A stretch of DNA of 45,773 bases from Myxococcales bacterium (GCA_025359105.1 JANYHK010000120.1:215811-261583), one strand, 5' to 3'. Counted from the first letter of the stretch, positions 24,661 to 33,319 are shown. Program-made: numbers and translations. The notes: generated by a model not told the origin, from the sequence alone.

Positions 24661-26130
24661 ATGTCCGAGTCTCAGCAGCGGTACCGTGTCGTCGAGAAGC
24701 TCGAGTCGGGCGGTATGGCGGAAGTCTTTCGCGCCGAGAGCGAAGGACTGCAAGGCTTCAAGAAGCAGGTCGCGATCAAGCGCGTTCTGCCGCACCTGTC
24801 CGAGAAGAAGAAGTTCATCTCGATGTTCCTGGACGAGGCGCGCCTGTCGGCGCAGCTCTCGCACTCGAACTGCGTCCAGGTCTTCGACATCGGCGTCGGT
24901 GACAACGCCTACTTCATCGTCATGGAGTTCGTCGACGGGGCGAACCTCAAGGCGATCGCCGAGGCGATCAAGAAGAGCGGCCGTGACTTTCCGGTGCCGC
25001 TCGCCGCGCTGATCGCTCTCGAGATCTGCAAGGGGCTCTCGTACGCGCACGAGATGAGGGATCCGAACGGCGTCGAGCTTCACATCGTCCACCGCGACAT
25101 GTCGCCGCCCAACGTGCTGGTCACCAAGTACGGCGAGATCAAGATCGTGGACTTCGGTCTCGCGAAGGCGAACTCGCAGCTCGAGAAGAGCGAGCCCGGC
25201 ATCATCAAGGGAAAGTTCTCGTACCTGTCGCCCGAGGCGGCGATGGGGCAAGAGGTCGATCTGCGGACGGACATCTTCGCGGTCGGCATCATCTTGTGGG
25301 AGCTCCTGGCCGGGCAGCGCCTGTTCCTCGGCGAGACCGATTTCCAGACGGTGAAGAAGGTCCAGCAGGCCGTCGTCCCGTCGATCTCGAACATCAACAA
25401 GAGGGTGCCGCCGGAGCTCGAGCGCATCATCAACAAGACGCTCGCGCGTGAGCCCGCCGCCCGCTACCAGACCGCGCGCGATCTCGGGATGGAGCTGTCG
25501 AAGTTCCTCTTCACGAACGGCCAGCCGGTGAGCACCTACGACATCGCGTCGCTCGTCGTCGGCGCGATGAAGGACAAGGCGAAGCACCGCGCGCCGCAGG
25601 GCTCGATCATCGACAAGCTCATCGAGGAGGCGCTCCTCGAGTTCACGTCGCTCACCGACGACGCGCGCGAAGCCCAGCAGCGGCAGACGGGCTCGAAGAA
25701 GCCGCCGCCCCTCGCGGCCGGCTCCGCGCCGCTGCGCGCCGATCAATTCGTCGATCCGACGAACTGGGCCAAGGAGATCTCCCTCGGCGACATCACCGGC
25801 GGCGCCGACGACTCGATCCGCGCGTCGCTTCCGCCCGACGTCTTCGAGCACGGCAACCTCTCGGCGCTCGAGGACGAGCCGCAGCCGACGTCGTCGGGCC
25901 AGCGCGGCGGAACGCCCATGCCGTCGCCGGCGATGCCGCCGGGCTCGAACCCCCACAACATGGGGGTGCAGCTTCCCCCGATGGTCCCGATGCCGCGGCA
26001 GCACGGCGTCCCGGTCACGCAGGGGTCGAACAAGAGCGGTGGCGCGGGCGCGATCGTCGGCGTCGCGGTCGTCCTCTTCGCCGCCGCTGCGGTCGCCGCC
26101 GCGTGGTTCACGCATTTGATTCCGCACTGA
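24661..26130 (+). CDS. Ser/Thr protein kinase, tail-anchored
   Basis: The protein has 489 residues. The kinase domain (about 8-280) has LESGGMAEVFRAE, VAIKRVLPHL, the myxobacterial-type catalytic loop HRDMSPPN (His144), DFGLAKA and LSPEAAMGQE in place of the APE motif. A linker rich in Pro, Gly and Ser follows, then one C-terminal membrane helix (about 461-483) and a five-residue tail (HLIPH). Tail anchoring leaves the kinase in the cytosol. The last codons lie within a strong hairpin that also terminates transcription. It is divergent from the YbjN/cytochrome unit (213-base gap). Confidence 0.95.
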   Translation: MSESQQRYRVVEKLESGGMAEVFRAESEGLQGFKKQVAIKRVLPHLSEKKKFISMFLDEARLSAQLSHSNCVQVFDIGVGDNAYFIVMEFVDGANLKAIAEAIKKSGRDFPVPLAALIALEICKGLSYAHEMRDPNGVELHIVHRDMSPPNVLVTKYGEIKIVDFGLAKANSQLEKSEPGIIKGKFSYLSPEAAMGQEVDLRTDIFAVGIILWELLAGQRLFLGETDFQTVKKVQQAVVPSISNINKRVPPELERIINKTLAREPAARYQTARDLGMELSKFLFTNGQPVSTYDIASLVVGAMKDKAKHRAPQGSIIDKLIEEALLEFTSLTDDAREAQQRQTGSKKPPPLAAGSAPLRADQFVDPTNWAKEISLGDITGGADDSIRASLPPDVFEHGNLSALEDEPQPTSSGQRGGTPMPSPAMPPGSNPHNMGVQLPPMVPMPRQHGVPVTQGSNKSGGAGAIVGVAVVLFAAAAVAAAWFTHLIPH

Positions 26131-26147
26131 CGTGCGGAATCAAATGC
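26112..26147 (+). terminator. 16-bp perfect hairpin with the stop codon in the loop
   Basis: GCATTTGATTCCGCAC (26112-26127) pairs exactly with GTGCGGAATCAAATGC (26132-26147) across the four-base loop TGAC, which contains the kinase stop codon. A short T-rich stretch (TTTGTTTTGT) begins four bases after the stem. It should act as an intrinsic terminator overlapping the coding end. Confidence 0.7.
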
Positions 26148-26257
26148 ACCTTTGTTTTGTGGGCTAGCCGCCCCTCCACGCTGGAAGGCGCGGAGACCTC
26201 CCCGCATCGCCCTGCGGGCGAAGTCGCGCTGGGGCGCGACGGCGGACCCAGACGTTT

Positions 26258-26287
26258 GGGGGGGCTTGTTGGGGGGGCTTGGGAGGG
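26258..26287 (+). promoter_or_regulatory. G-quadruplex-capable G-rich tract
   Basis: Four G runs (7, 7, 3 and 3 guanines at 26258-26264, 26271-26277, 26281-26283 and 26285-26287) separated by 6, 3 and 1 bases satisfy the usual G4 pattern. It lies in the 190-base interval upstream of the sulfatase-modifying-factor-like gene, whose transcript or promoter it could affect. Confidence 0.4.
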
Positions 26288-26341
26288 CGGACTGTCCGGG
26301 GGTTGTCCGGAAGGGGAATTTCGGGGTATGCGGTGGGGGCT

Positions 26342-27106
26342 GTGCTGGTTCTTCGCCTTACCCGCTTGTTCGTAGGGGGATCCCTTGCCGGGGTCGTGCT
26401 CGTGGCGACCGTGCCGGTGGCCGAGGGGCGTGGCGGGGCGTGTCCGGCGGGGATGGCGCTCATCGCGCCGCCGGAGGACGGCGCGCTCACCGAGCGTTAC
26501 TGCATCGACCGATGGGAGGCGTCGCTCGTCGAGGTGACGCCGCGCGGCTCGGCGCCCTTTTCTCCGTACGAGATGGTGAAGGGGCGCCCGGTGAGGGCCG
26601 TCTCGCGCTCGGGGGTGACGCCGCAAGCCTACATCTCGCGCAACGAGGCGGCCGCGGCGTGCAAAGCGTCGAAGAAGCGCCTCTGCACCGAGGAGGAGTG
26701 GTCGACGGCGTGCCAGGGTCGTCGGCCGACGGCGTTCCCTTACGGCGACGCCGCGCGTCCCGGGTACTGCAACGATAGCGGCACGGCGCCGCTCCCGACG
26801 CTCTACCCGGAGAACGACGAGGCCGCGCACGGCTTCGAGCCGATGAACGACGCCCGCCTGAACCAGCAGCCCAACACGCTCGCGCGCACCGGGAGTCATC
26901 GCCGCTGCACGAACAGCTACGGCGTCTTCGACATGGTCGGCAACCTCCACGAGTGGGTCGACGATCCGAACGGCACGTTCCGCGGCGGCTACTACCTCGA
27001 CACCCACATCAACGGCGACGGATGCCGCTACCGCACCGTGGCGCACGACGCCGCGTACCACGACTACTCGACGGGCTTCCGCTGCTGCGCAGATCTCGCG
27101 CGCTGA
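26342..27106 (+). CDS. exported formylglycine-generating-enzyme-like (SUMF1-fold) protein
   Basis: The GTG at 26342 gives 254 residues with a signal peptide (VLRLTRLFVGGSLAGVVLV...EGRG). The domain shows FGE/SUMF1 landmarks: CPAGM, YCIDRWEASLVEV, ISRNEAAAACKASKKRLCTE with EEEWSTACQG, FDMVGNLHEWVDD and STGFRCCAD. Members of this fold include sulfatase activators, but also sulfoxide synthases and non-catalytic ligand-binding domains. The paired active-site cysteines of true FGEs are not evident, so a non-catalytic or altered role is likely. The FIST gene follows 55 bases later. Confidence 0.8.
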   Translation: MLVLRLTRLFVGGSLAGVVLVATVPVAEGRGGACPAGMALIAPPEDGALTERYCIDRWEASLVEVTPRGSAPFSPYEMVKGRPVRAVSRSGVTPQAYISRNEAAAACKASKKRLCTEEEWSTACQGRRPTAFPYGDAARPGYCNDSGTAPLPTLYPENDEAAHGFEPMNDARLNQQPNTLARTGSHRRCTNSYGVFDMVGNLHEWVDDPNGTFRGGYYLDTHINGDGCRYRTVAHDAAYHDYSTGFRCCADLAR

Positions 27107-27161
27107 GACCTCAAGTTCGCGGGGGCGTGGCCGTACTCACCTCTTTGGAGGGGAGTCCCGA

Positions 27162-28346
27162 ATGCCCATGCCTACCCGTATCGCCACCGCTATTGCCCGA
27201 GGCGCGCCCGCAGCCGCCGCATCCAAGCTCAAAGAGGAGCTCTTCGCCAAGCTCGAAGGCGCCCCGCCGGTGCTCGTCGTCGTGTTCGCGTCGACCGAGC
27301 AGCCGCTCGCGGAGATCGTACGCACCCTCGCGCCCGCTGTCGGCAGCGCTTTGCTGCTCGGCGCGTCGACCGCAGGAGAGTTTACCGAGAAAGGAGACGC
27401 GAAGGGGTCCGTCTGCGCCTTCGCGCTCGCCGGCGACTACAAGGTGTTCGCGGGCATCGGCCGCTCGCTCAAGCAGGCTCCGGCCCAGGCGGTGAGGCAA
27501 GCGCTCGAGGGCTTGCCGCGTAGCGTGCCCGGGTACGACCATCGCACCGGCATCCTCCTGCTCGATCCGCTCGCCGGCAACGGCGAGGAGGTGACCCTCC
27601 TGACCGCGTCGCAGCTCGGCGTCGACCAGCCGCTCGTCGGTGGAGCGGCGGGGGACGACTTGCAGATGAAGTGCACCGTCGTGTCGTGCGGCGGCGAGGC
27701 GGCCTCCGACGCGGTCGTGATCGCGCAGATCTTCTCGAAGGAGCGGCTGGGCCTCGGCGTGTGCCACGGCCACACGCCGCTCAGTCCGCCGCTTCACGTG
27801 ACGCGCGCCCGCGGCAACGTCGTCGAGCAGATCAACGGCCGTCCGGCGTGGGACGTCTGGCTCGAGCAGACACGGAGCCGGGCCAGCGAGCGCGGCGTCG
27901 ATCTCTCGAAGATGACCGCCGAGGAGGAGGGCGGCTACCTCCTGCGCTACGAGGCCGGCCTCGCCGCCGGCAAGGAGCTCAAAATTCGCGCGCCTCTTTC
28001 GCGCAACCAGGACGGCGCGATCAGCTTCGCGTGCGGCATGCCGGAAGGCACCGAGTTCCGCATCACAGAGAGCGCGCCGGAGTCCCAGATCGCCAGCGCC
28101 CGTGAGGCCGCGCGGCGCGCGCGCGCACAGCTCGGCGGAAGGCCGGCGAGCGGCGCTCTGGTCTTCGACTGCATCTGTCGCAACCTCATCCTCGGTGCCG
28201 GCTTCTCGTCGGCCGTGCGCGGGATGAGCGAGGAGCTTGGCGGCGCTCCGCTCGCCGGCTTCGAGACTTACGGCGAGATCGCGCTCGATGCCGGCGATCT
28301 GAGCGGCTTCCACAACACGACGAGCGTAGTCCTCGCGTTCCCCTGA
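27162..28346 (+). CDS. FIST-domain sensory protein
   Basis: The protein has 394 residues from an ATG preceded by GGAGGGGAG. FIST_N covers about 30-235, with PPVLVVVFASTEQPLAEIV, GASTAGEFTEKG and DQPLVGGAAGDD. FIST_C covers about 240-390, with VCHGHTPLSPP, the conserved Cys-containing LVFDCICRNLILG, and GFETYGEIA. FIST proteins are cytosolic small-molecule sensors, usually wired to chemotaxis-like or kinase output. No output domain is present here; the downstream gene, 17 bases later, is the likely partner. Confidence 0.92.
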   Translation: MPMPTRIATAIARGAPAAAASKLKEELFAKLEGAPPVLVVVFASTEQPLAEIVRTLAPAVGSALLLGASTAGEFTEKGDAKGSVCAFALAGDYKVFAGIGRSLKQAPAQAVRQALEGLPRSVPGYDHRTGILLLDPLAGNGEEVTLLTASQLGVDQPLVGGAAGDDLQMKCTVVSCGGEAASDAVVIAQIFSKERLGLGVCHGHTPLSPPLHVTRARGNVVEQINGRPAWDVWLEQTRSRASERGVDLSKMTAEEEGGYLLRYEAGLAAGKELKIRAPLSRNQDGAISFACGMPEGTEFRITESAPESQIASAREAARRARAQLGGRPASGALVFDCICRNLILGAGFSSAVRGMSEELGGAPLAGFETYGEIALDAGDLSGFHNTTSVVLAFP

Positions 28347-28362
28347 CCTCAGCGGAGCCCGC

Positions 28363-28929
28363 TTGTCCACCGCGCACCCCCTCAAAAGGTCCATCAAGAG
28401 GAGCCAGCTCGTCGGCCTCCTCGCGCCGACGCTCGGCTACGAGAAGAGCGATGGGCACGTGGTCGCCGCGGCGCGCGAGCTCGGCGTGGCGCTGGGGCAC
28501 GAGGTCCGCGTGGAGCACGTGCTTGCGATCCTCGATCGGCTCGCGGCGGCGGAAGGGCTCGTGGGGGTCGCGGCCCGCTTCGTCCAGGTGCGCGGCGAGC
28601 TGGACACGATGATCGGCGCTGCGGTGGCGAGCCTGCGCCCGCAGTCGATGGCGACGAGCACGCCAACGCAGGCGGTGCCCGCCCCGAGGGCGCCGAGCAC
28701 GTCGCGCGTCTCGTTCGAGGAGATCGCGATGTTCGTCGCCCCGGCGCTCGGCGATGTGGTCGCACGGGGGGCCGTCGGCAAACACGCTGCAGCCCTCGAC
28801 GTGCGCGGTCCGGAGGCGTCGCGTGCAGATGCCGCACGGATCCTCGACGCGATGTCGCAGGTCGAGGGCATGATCGGCGTCGTCGCGAGCTTCGCGAAGG
28901 CGCGCTTTCTCCTCAAGTACCCGGCCTGA
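28363..28929 (+). CDS. tandem-duplicated helical-domain protein next to FIST
   Basis: The protein has 188 residues from a TTG start. Two copies of one domain of about 65 residues are visible. Copy 1 (about 13-80) has LLAPTLGYEKSDGHVVAAA then LAILDRLAAAEGLVGVAARF. Copy 2 (about 115-185) has FVAPALGDVVARGAVGKHAA then ARILDAMSQVEGMIGVVASF. A Pro/Thr linker separates them. I do not recognise the family. The arrangement directly behind a FIST sensor suggests a dedicated output or adaptor. It is convergent with the Cys-rich lipoprotein (21 bases). Confidence 0.75.
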   Translation: MSTAHPLKRSIKRSQLVGLLAPTLGYEKSDGHVVAAARELGVALGHEVRVEHVLAILDRLAAAEGLVGVAARFVQVRGELDTMIGAAVASLRPQSMATSTPTQAVPAPRAPSTSRVSFEEIAMFVAPALGDVVARGAVGKHAAALDVRGPEASRADAARILDAMSQVEGMIGVVASFAKARFLLKYPA

Positions 28930-28950
28930 GCGACGGTACCGACGCGCTGC

Positions 28951-29709
28951 CTACTGGCAGTCGATCCGGTTGTACGCCGTGATGTGGCAGCCGGCCCGCT
29001 TGCAGTCGCGCGCGTGGACGAACTTGCCGCCCTGGCACGTCAGCTCGCTCTTCGTGTCCATCGCGCAGACGACCATGCCCGGCACGCCGCACGGGTCGTT
29101 GAGCTCCGCCATCGACTCGTCGCAGTTGTAGTCGCCGCTCGCCTTGATGGAGCAGGCGGTGGCGCCGCGGCAGTAGCGGTAGAGATCGAACTTGCCGTCC
29201 TTGCACTGGAGGAGCTGCTTGAAGTCCGCGCTGCACGCGAACGTGCCCGGCTTCTTGCACGGATCGTCCTTGGCCTGGAGGCTCGTGTCGCAGCTGACGG
29301 TGTCGGTCATCGTCGCCCAGTCCTTCTTGATGCTGCACAACTTGGGGCCGCGGCAGTTGTAGTGCAGCTTGAATTTGCCCTCTTCGCAGATGAGCGCCTT
29401 CTTCTTGTCGACCGAGCACGCCCAGTTCTCGGACTGGGAAAGCATGCAGCCGTCACCCTCGTCCGCGATCTCGTCGTCGCACTGCACCTTCTTGGTGGCG
29501 CGATCCTGCGTGCAGCCCGCGACGCCCTTGCACGGGACGAGCTGCAGCGTCATGTCGGCGCCGCACGCGAGCGCGTTGTGCGCGTCGCCGCATGTGGCCT
29601 GTCCGGGCGAGCACTTCGAGCCGAGCTTCGGCTTGCAGCTCGCGAGAATGAGCAACAGGCAGGTGATGACGACGAGGACCAACGACCGGCGAAGGGAACG
29701 TGACGACAT
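28951..29709 (-). CDS. lipoprotein with four six-cysteine repeats
   Basis: The protein has 252 residues. The lipoprotein signal ends LLLILASC. The mature protein consists of four repeats of about 45-55 residues, each with six cysteines in the order C-x(6-10)-C-x(8-11)-C-x(9-10)-C-x(4-5)-C-x(8-14)-C. Example: CKKPGTFACSADFKQLLQC followed by KDGKFDLYRYC. A motif GGKF/DGKF/EGKF recurs before the fourth Cys in repeats 2-4. The even cysteine count implies three disulfides per unit. It is a surface or periplasmic protein of unknown function. Confidence 0.8.
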   Translation of the reverse strand: MSSRSLRRSLVLVVITCLLLILASCKPKLGSKCSPGQATCGDAHNALACGADMTLQLVPCKGVAGCTQDRATKKVQCDDEIADEGDGCMLSQSENWACSVDKKKALICEEGKFKLHYNCRGPKLCSIKKDWATMTDTVSCDTSLQAKDDPCKKPGTFACSADFKQLLQCKDGKFDLYRYCRGATACSIKASGDYNCDESMAELNDPCGVPGMVVCAMDTKSELTCQGGKFVHARDCKRAGCHITAYNRIDCQ

Positions 29710-29809
29710 GAATTCTCCGTGCAGGTGGGTACTTCGCGAGACGTTTCCGACCGAATGGAGCCCGGCGCGGTTCTGCTAAGAAAACAGGGCAAATGGCCCC
29801 AGTAAAGGA

Positions 29810-29831
29810 TTTTGCGCGTCGAGGCGCAAAA
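29810..29831. terminator. hairpin downstream of the M18 aminopeptidase gene
   Basis: TTTTGCGC (29810-29817) and GCGCAAAA (29824-29831) form an eight-base inverted repeat with a six-base loop, just after the stop of the minus-strand peptidase gene and 100 bases before the Cys-rich lipoprotein start. It is plausible as a terminator, though without a long T run. Confidence 0.4.
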
Positions 29832-29838
29832 ACGGCCC

Positions 29839-31131
29839 TCAGCTCGCCAAAAAACGGGCGAGCACGCGGACCATCATCTCGGGATCCTGGGCTCCGGCGA
29901 GCTCGCGGCACGAGTGCATGCTCAGCATCGGGTTACCCACGTCCACCGTGGGGATCCCGAGGAGCGTCGAGGTGATGGGGCCGATCGTCGTCCCGCACGG
30001 CAGATCGGTGCGGTGCACGTAGTGCTGCAGCGGCACTTCGGCGGCGCGGCAAAGCTCGGTGAAGAGGGCGGCGGTGCGGCCGCTCGTGGCGTAGCGCTGC
30101 TGGGAGTTGACCTTGAGGACGGGGCCGCCGTTCAGGGCTACGCGGTGGCGCGCCTCGTGGCGGTCCGGGTAGTTGGGGTGGACGGCGTGGGCCATGTCGG
30201 CGGAGACGCAGAGCGAGCCGCTCGTCGCGCGGGCGAGGTCGTCCGCCGTTCCGCCCGTCGCGGTCACGATGCGGGAGAGCACGCGCGGGAGAAAGGCCGA
30301 CTCCGCGCCGGTAGCGCTCTGGCTGCCGACCTCCTCGTGGTCGAAGAGCGCAACCAGCGGGACGAGCTCCGTCGCCGCCGCCGCCGCCGCGCCGGGCGCC
30401 GCCTCGACGAGAGCCGTGACGGCGGCATGGCACATCGCCAGGTTGTCGAGGCGCGCGGAGAAGATGAGCTCTTCCTTTGCGCCGCCGAGCGCCGGCGCGA
30501 CAGTGTCGTAGAGCATGAGGTCGAGCGTCACGACGTCGGCGCGCTTCACTCCCGCCGCGCGCGCACATGTCTCCGCGAGCTCTTCGGAGCCCTTTTCCGC
30601 CAGACCCAGGATCGGCGCGAGGTGCTCCTGCTTGTTCAGGACGAGCCCCTTCTCGGTGACGTCGCGATCGAAATGAATCGCCAGCTGCGGCACGCGCAGG
30701 AGCGGCTTGTCGAGCTTCACCAGACGCGACACGACGCCGCCGTCCTGGCGCACGAGGAGTCGCCCGGCGAGCGCCAGATCGCGGTCGAGCCACGAATTGA
30801 GCAGCACGCCGCCGTAGACCTCGACGCCGAGCTGGAGGTAGCCCTCCTTCGTGTACTCGGGCTTCGGCTTCAGCCGGAGATTCGGGCTGTCGGTGTGCGC
30901 GCCGATGATCCGGAACGCCCGCGGCGGCTTCGCGTCGGGCACGACGAACGCCAGGATGGCGCTCTCCTCGTTCACGACGTAGTAGCGGCCTCCGGCGAGG
31001 CCCTCCCACGAGGCGCGCTCGTCGACGCGGCCGAAGCCGGCAGCAGAGAGGCGCGCCACGGCGCTCGCGACGGCGTGGTACGGCGTGGGGGAATCGCGCA
31101 GGAAGGCGAGGAGATCGGACAGGTGGGTCAC
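29839..31131 (-). CDS. M18 family aminopeptidase (aspartyl aminopeptidase type)
   Basis: The GTG at 31131 gives 430 residues, the usual length for bacterial M18 enzymes. An alternative GTG at 31179 would overlap the preceding stop (GTGA) and add 16 residues. Di-zinc site motifs are IGAHTDSPNLRLKP, LFDHEEVGSQS and, near the C-terminus, GNPMLSMHSCRE. The substrate-loop His region is ADMAHAVHPNYPDRHE and the oligomerisation region SLDR-like is FSARLDNL. It releases N-terminal acidic or neutral residues from peptides in the cytosol as a large oligomer. Third gene of a minus-strand run with the glycosidase-domain protein and UDG. Confidence 0.93.
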   Translation of the reverse strand: MTHLSDLLAFLRDSPTPYHAVASAVARLSAAGFGRVDERASWEGLAGGRYYVVNEESAILAFVVPDAKPPRAFRIIGAHTDSPNLRLKPKPEYTKEGYLQLGVEVYGGVLLNSWLDRDLALAGRLLVRQDGGVVSRLVKLDKPLLRVPQLAIHFDRDVTEKGLVLNKQEHLAPILGLAEKGSEELAETCARAAGVKRADVVTLDLMLYDTVAPALGGAKEELIFSARLDNLAMCHAAVTALVEAAPGAAAAAATELVPLVALFDHEEVGSQSATGAESAFLPRVLSRIVTATGGTADDLARATSGSLCVSADMAHAVHPNYPDRHEARHRVALNGGPVLKVNSQQRYATSGRTAALFTELCRAAEVPLQHYVHRTDLPCGTTIGPITSTLLGIPTVDVGNPMLSMHSCRELAGAQDPEMMVRVLARFLAS

Positions 31132-31175
31132 GACAGAAGGAGTAGCCGAATCCTGCCCGCGCGCCGAACTGGAAA

Positions 31176-31802
31176 TCACGTCGATCGAAGACCCGCGATC
31201 TCCGGGTGCGCGGCGAGTCGCTTCATGGCCTGCGCGAGCAGCGTCTTGCCCGGCTCCATCTTGTGCCACGGGCTCGCGCCGCTCGGGTGCGGCAGGCAGA
31301 TCGCATCCATCTCCACGCCGTGGTAGCGGACGCGCTCGGCGGTGCCGATGAGGGTGGCGAGCTTGCGCCCCTTGCCCAGCACCTCGTCGATCGCGAGCGT
31401 GCCGACGGGGATCACGAGCCGCGGGCGGAGGATCGCGACCTCGCGGGTGAGGAAGGTCTTGCACGCGCCGATCTCGGTCGCGTCGGGCCGCCGGTCGCCG
31501 CCGCCCGAAGACTTGCCGGGGAAGCAGCGCGCGACGGCGGCCATGTAGATGCCGCGGCGGAACGCGTCTTCGTCGATGCCGGTCCCCTCCTGGAACCAGC
31601 GGAAGAGCGTCTTGCCGGCGGTCCACGCGAACGGGCGGCCGAACGAGCCCTCGCGCGGGCCCGGCGCCTGGCCGACGAGGAGCACGCGTGAGGCGACGGG
31701 GGGGCCGTGCACCACCGGCCCGATCATCTTCGGGCACGCGTGACAGGAGTCGAGCTCTGCGTGGAGGACGGTGAGCGCGCGGGTCGTCTCGCTCTTGCTC
31801 AT
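31176..31802 (-). CDS. uracil-DNA glycosylase family protein, probable Fe-S (family 4/5) type
   Basis: The protein has 208 residues. Motif A reads LLVGQAPGPREGSFGRPFAW and motif B HPSGASPW. Cysteines in DSCHACPK, ARCFPG and GACKTFL have the arrangement of the 4Fe-4S ligands in UDG families 4 and 5. The enzyme removes uracil from DNA in base-excision repair; the exact substrate class is unclear because motif A (GQAPG) differs from the classic GEAPG or GLAPG. The start ATG overlaps the upstream stop (ATGA, 31799-31802). Confidence 0.85.
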   Translation of the reverse strand: MSKSETTRALTVLHAELDSCHACPKMIGPVVHGPPVASRVLLVGQAPGPREGSFGRPFAWTAGKTLFRWFQEGTGIDEDAFRRGIYMAAVARCFPGKSSGGGDRRPDATEIGACKTFLTREVAILRPRLVIPVGTLAIDEVLGKGRKLATLIGTAERVRYHGVEMDAICLPHPSGASPWHKMEPGKTLLAQAMKRLAAHPEIAGLRST

Positions 31803-33157
31803 CGCCGGGTAACGTAGAAAAAGTCGCGGGTGGTCGGGTTCAACGTGTATTCGCCCTTGTGGTAGACGAAGCCGTCGAAGAGGAGCTGCCCATCGCGCTG
31901 CCCGCTCGGGGCGCGCTTGAAGACCACGAAGTGCGGGTAGGACCAGTTCACGTCGAGCTGGACGACGTCGACCGCACCCACGTGCTTCATCCCCAGCGCG
32001 ATCGCACGCGCCGTCGTGTAGTTGCTGACGCTCACGAACACGGTGCGCCCGTCTGCCGAGAGGCCGAGCGCCGAGCGACGGATGACCGTGTCGCCGCCGA
32101 CCGCCGAGCCCCACGACATGGCCTCCTCGTTGGCGAGGCCCGGATGGATGGCGCCGTCTTCGACGAGGCAACTCGGGCCCTGCCTCCACCACGCCATCTT
32201 GGTGGCGGTCGGCTCGAGGTTGGTCCACGTCCCGACGCGTAGCGGCGTGTCGTCGTCCGCGTAAGCGGCGATCGTGCACGCGGTCTTCTTCGGGGGGAGG
32301 AGGGTGACGCCGTCGACGCGCATGCCGAGCTGGCCGTGCTCGGCCTTGAAGCCGCCATTGAACGCGGCGACGAGCGCGTCGCGATCTTCCTCCGGCACCA
32401 TGCCCTTCTTGCTGCGCGGGTAGGCCTGCCCTTCGCGCGTCGAGGCGATGGGCTCCTTGGTTCCTGCCACGAGCGAGAAGCGCAGCGCGCCCGCGTCCAT
32501 CGCGACGACGAAGAGCTCCGCCCATGGCCGCTTCGCGTCCACGTGCAGGAGCGTCTTGTAGAGGACGGCGTTTCCGCCGGGATGGCCGGGATCTTCGACC
32601 TTGACCCACGTGCCGTCCCCCTTCGCAGTGACCTCGGGGAAGAGCGGCCCGACCTTCTTCGGCCGAAAGACCGAGGGCTCGTGGGCGACGGTCGCGCGAG
32701 CGCCGCCGCCGTCGCCGCCGTCCGCACCCGACATCACGCCGGAGGTCGCGACGAGCGCGGCGTCCTTGTCGCCTGCGCTGCCTGCGTCGGCGGGGAGCGT
32801 GGCAGGCTCCGGCTCGGGTGGCGTCGCGGCGCCCTGGGAGTCGGCGGGCGGCACGTCCCAGTGGGCCTTCGGTGCTTCGCCGCGTCGCGTCCAGCGGTTG
32901 TAGCGATCCTCGAGCCGGTAGGCGCGGTCCTCCATCCAGCTCACCGCGTCGGGCCCGAGCACGGCGCGCGCGGCGTCGGCGAGCCAGGGGCCGAGCCAGG
33001 GAACGTGGTGGATTGCGTACCAGAGGACGCCGAGCGCGAGCGGCGTTCCGACGAGGAGCGTGACGAACGCGCGCTTGAGCCGTCGCTTCCACTTGCCGGC
33101 AGGCTTCGCCTTCGCGCTCGCCCGCGCGGGCGGCGGGGCGTGTGTCCTCGTGGGCAT
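31799..33157 (-). CDS. membrane-anchored phosphodiester-glycosidase (NAGPA) domain protein
   Basis: The protein has 452 residues from ATG 33157. A basic N-terminus (KAKPAGKWKRRLKRAF) and one membrane helix (about 38-55) are followed by an acidic Pro/Ala linker. The NAGPA-like domain then runs from about residue 185: LLHVDAKRPWAELFVVAMD, VAAFNGGFKAEHGQ, RVGTWTNL, VQLDVNWSYPHFVVF and LFDGFVYHKGEY. Family members cleave GlcNAc phosphodiesters or act on spore and envelope polymers; here an outward-facing envelope role is likely. It heads the ATGA-linked run with UDG and M18. Confidence 0.85.
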   Translation of the reverse strand: MPTRTHAPPPARASAKAKPAGKWKRRLKRAFVTLLVGTPLALGVLWYAIHHVPWLGPWLADAARAVLGPDAVSWMEDRAYRLEDRYNRWTRRGEAPKAHWDVPPADSQGAATPPEPEPATLPADAGSAGDKDAALVATSGVMSGADGGDGGGARATVAHEPSVFRPKKVGPLFPEVTAKGDGTWVKVEDPGHPGGNAVLYKTLLHVDAKRPWAELFVVAMDAGALRFSLVAGTKEPIASTREGQAYPRSKKGMVPEEDRDALVAAFNGGFKAEHGQLGMRVDGVTLLPPKKTACTIAAYADDDTPLRVGTWTNLEPTATKMAWWRQGPSCLVEDGAIHPGLANEEAMSWGSAVGGDTVIRRSALGLSADGRTVFVSVSNYTTARAIALGMKHVGAVDVVQLDVNWSYPHFVVFKRAPSGQRDGQLLFDGFVYHKGEYTLNPTTRDFFYVTRR

Positions 33158-33319
33158 GACGGGGTGGGGGCCGCTCTGCATCGGGCAGCCCTCGTGGGCG
33201 GCGCGCCATTGTCGCCGCGCACGCCTTCTGGCGCAACGCGTACCTCGTCGCCGTGTGCCCCACGTCCTCGCACGCTCTCCTTCGCTCGCCGCGAACGCTG
33301 CACGAGATAGGATGACGGT

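Noticed and set aside
26342-27106. True sulfatase-activating formylglycine-generating enzyme
   Set aside because: The fold is recognisable, but I could not see the paired active-site cysteines and no sulfatase gene is nearby, so only a SUMF1-like call is made.
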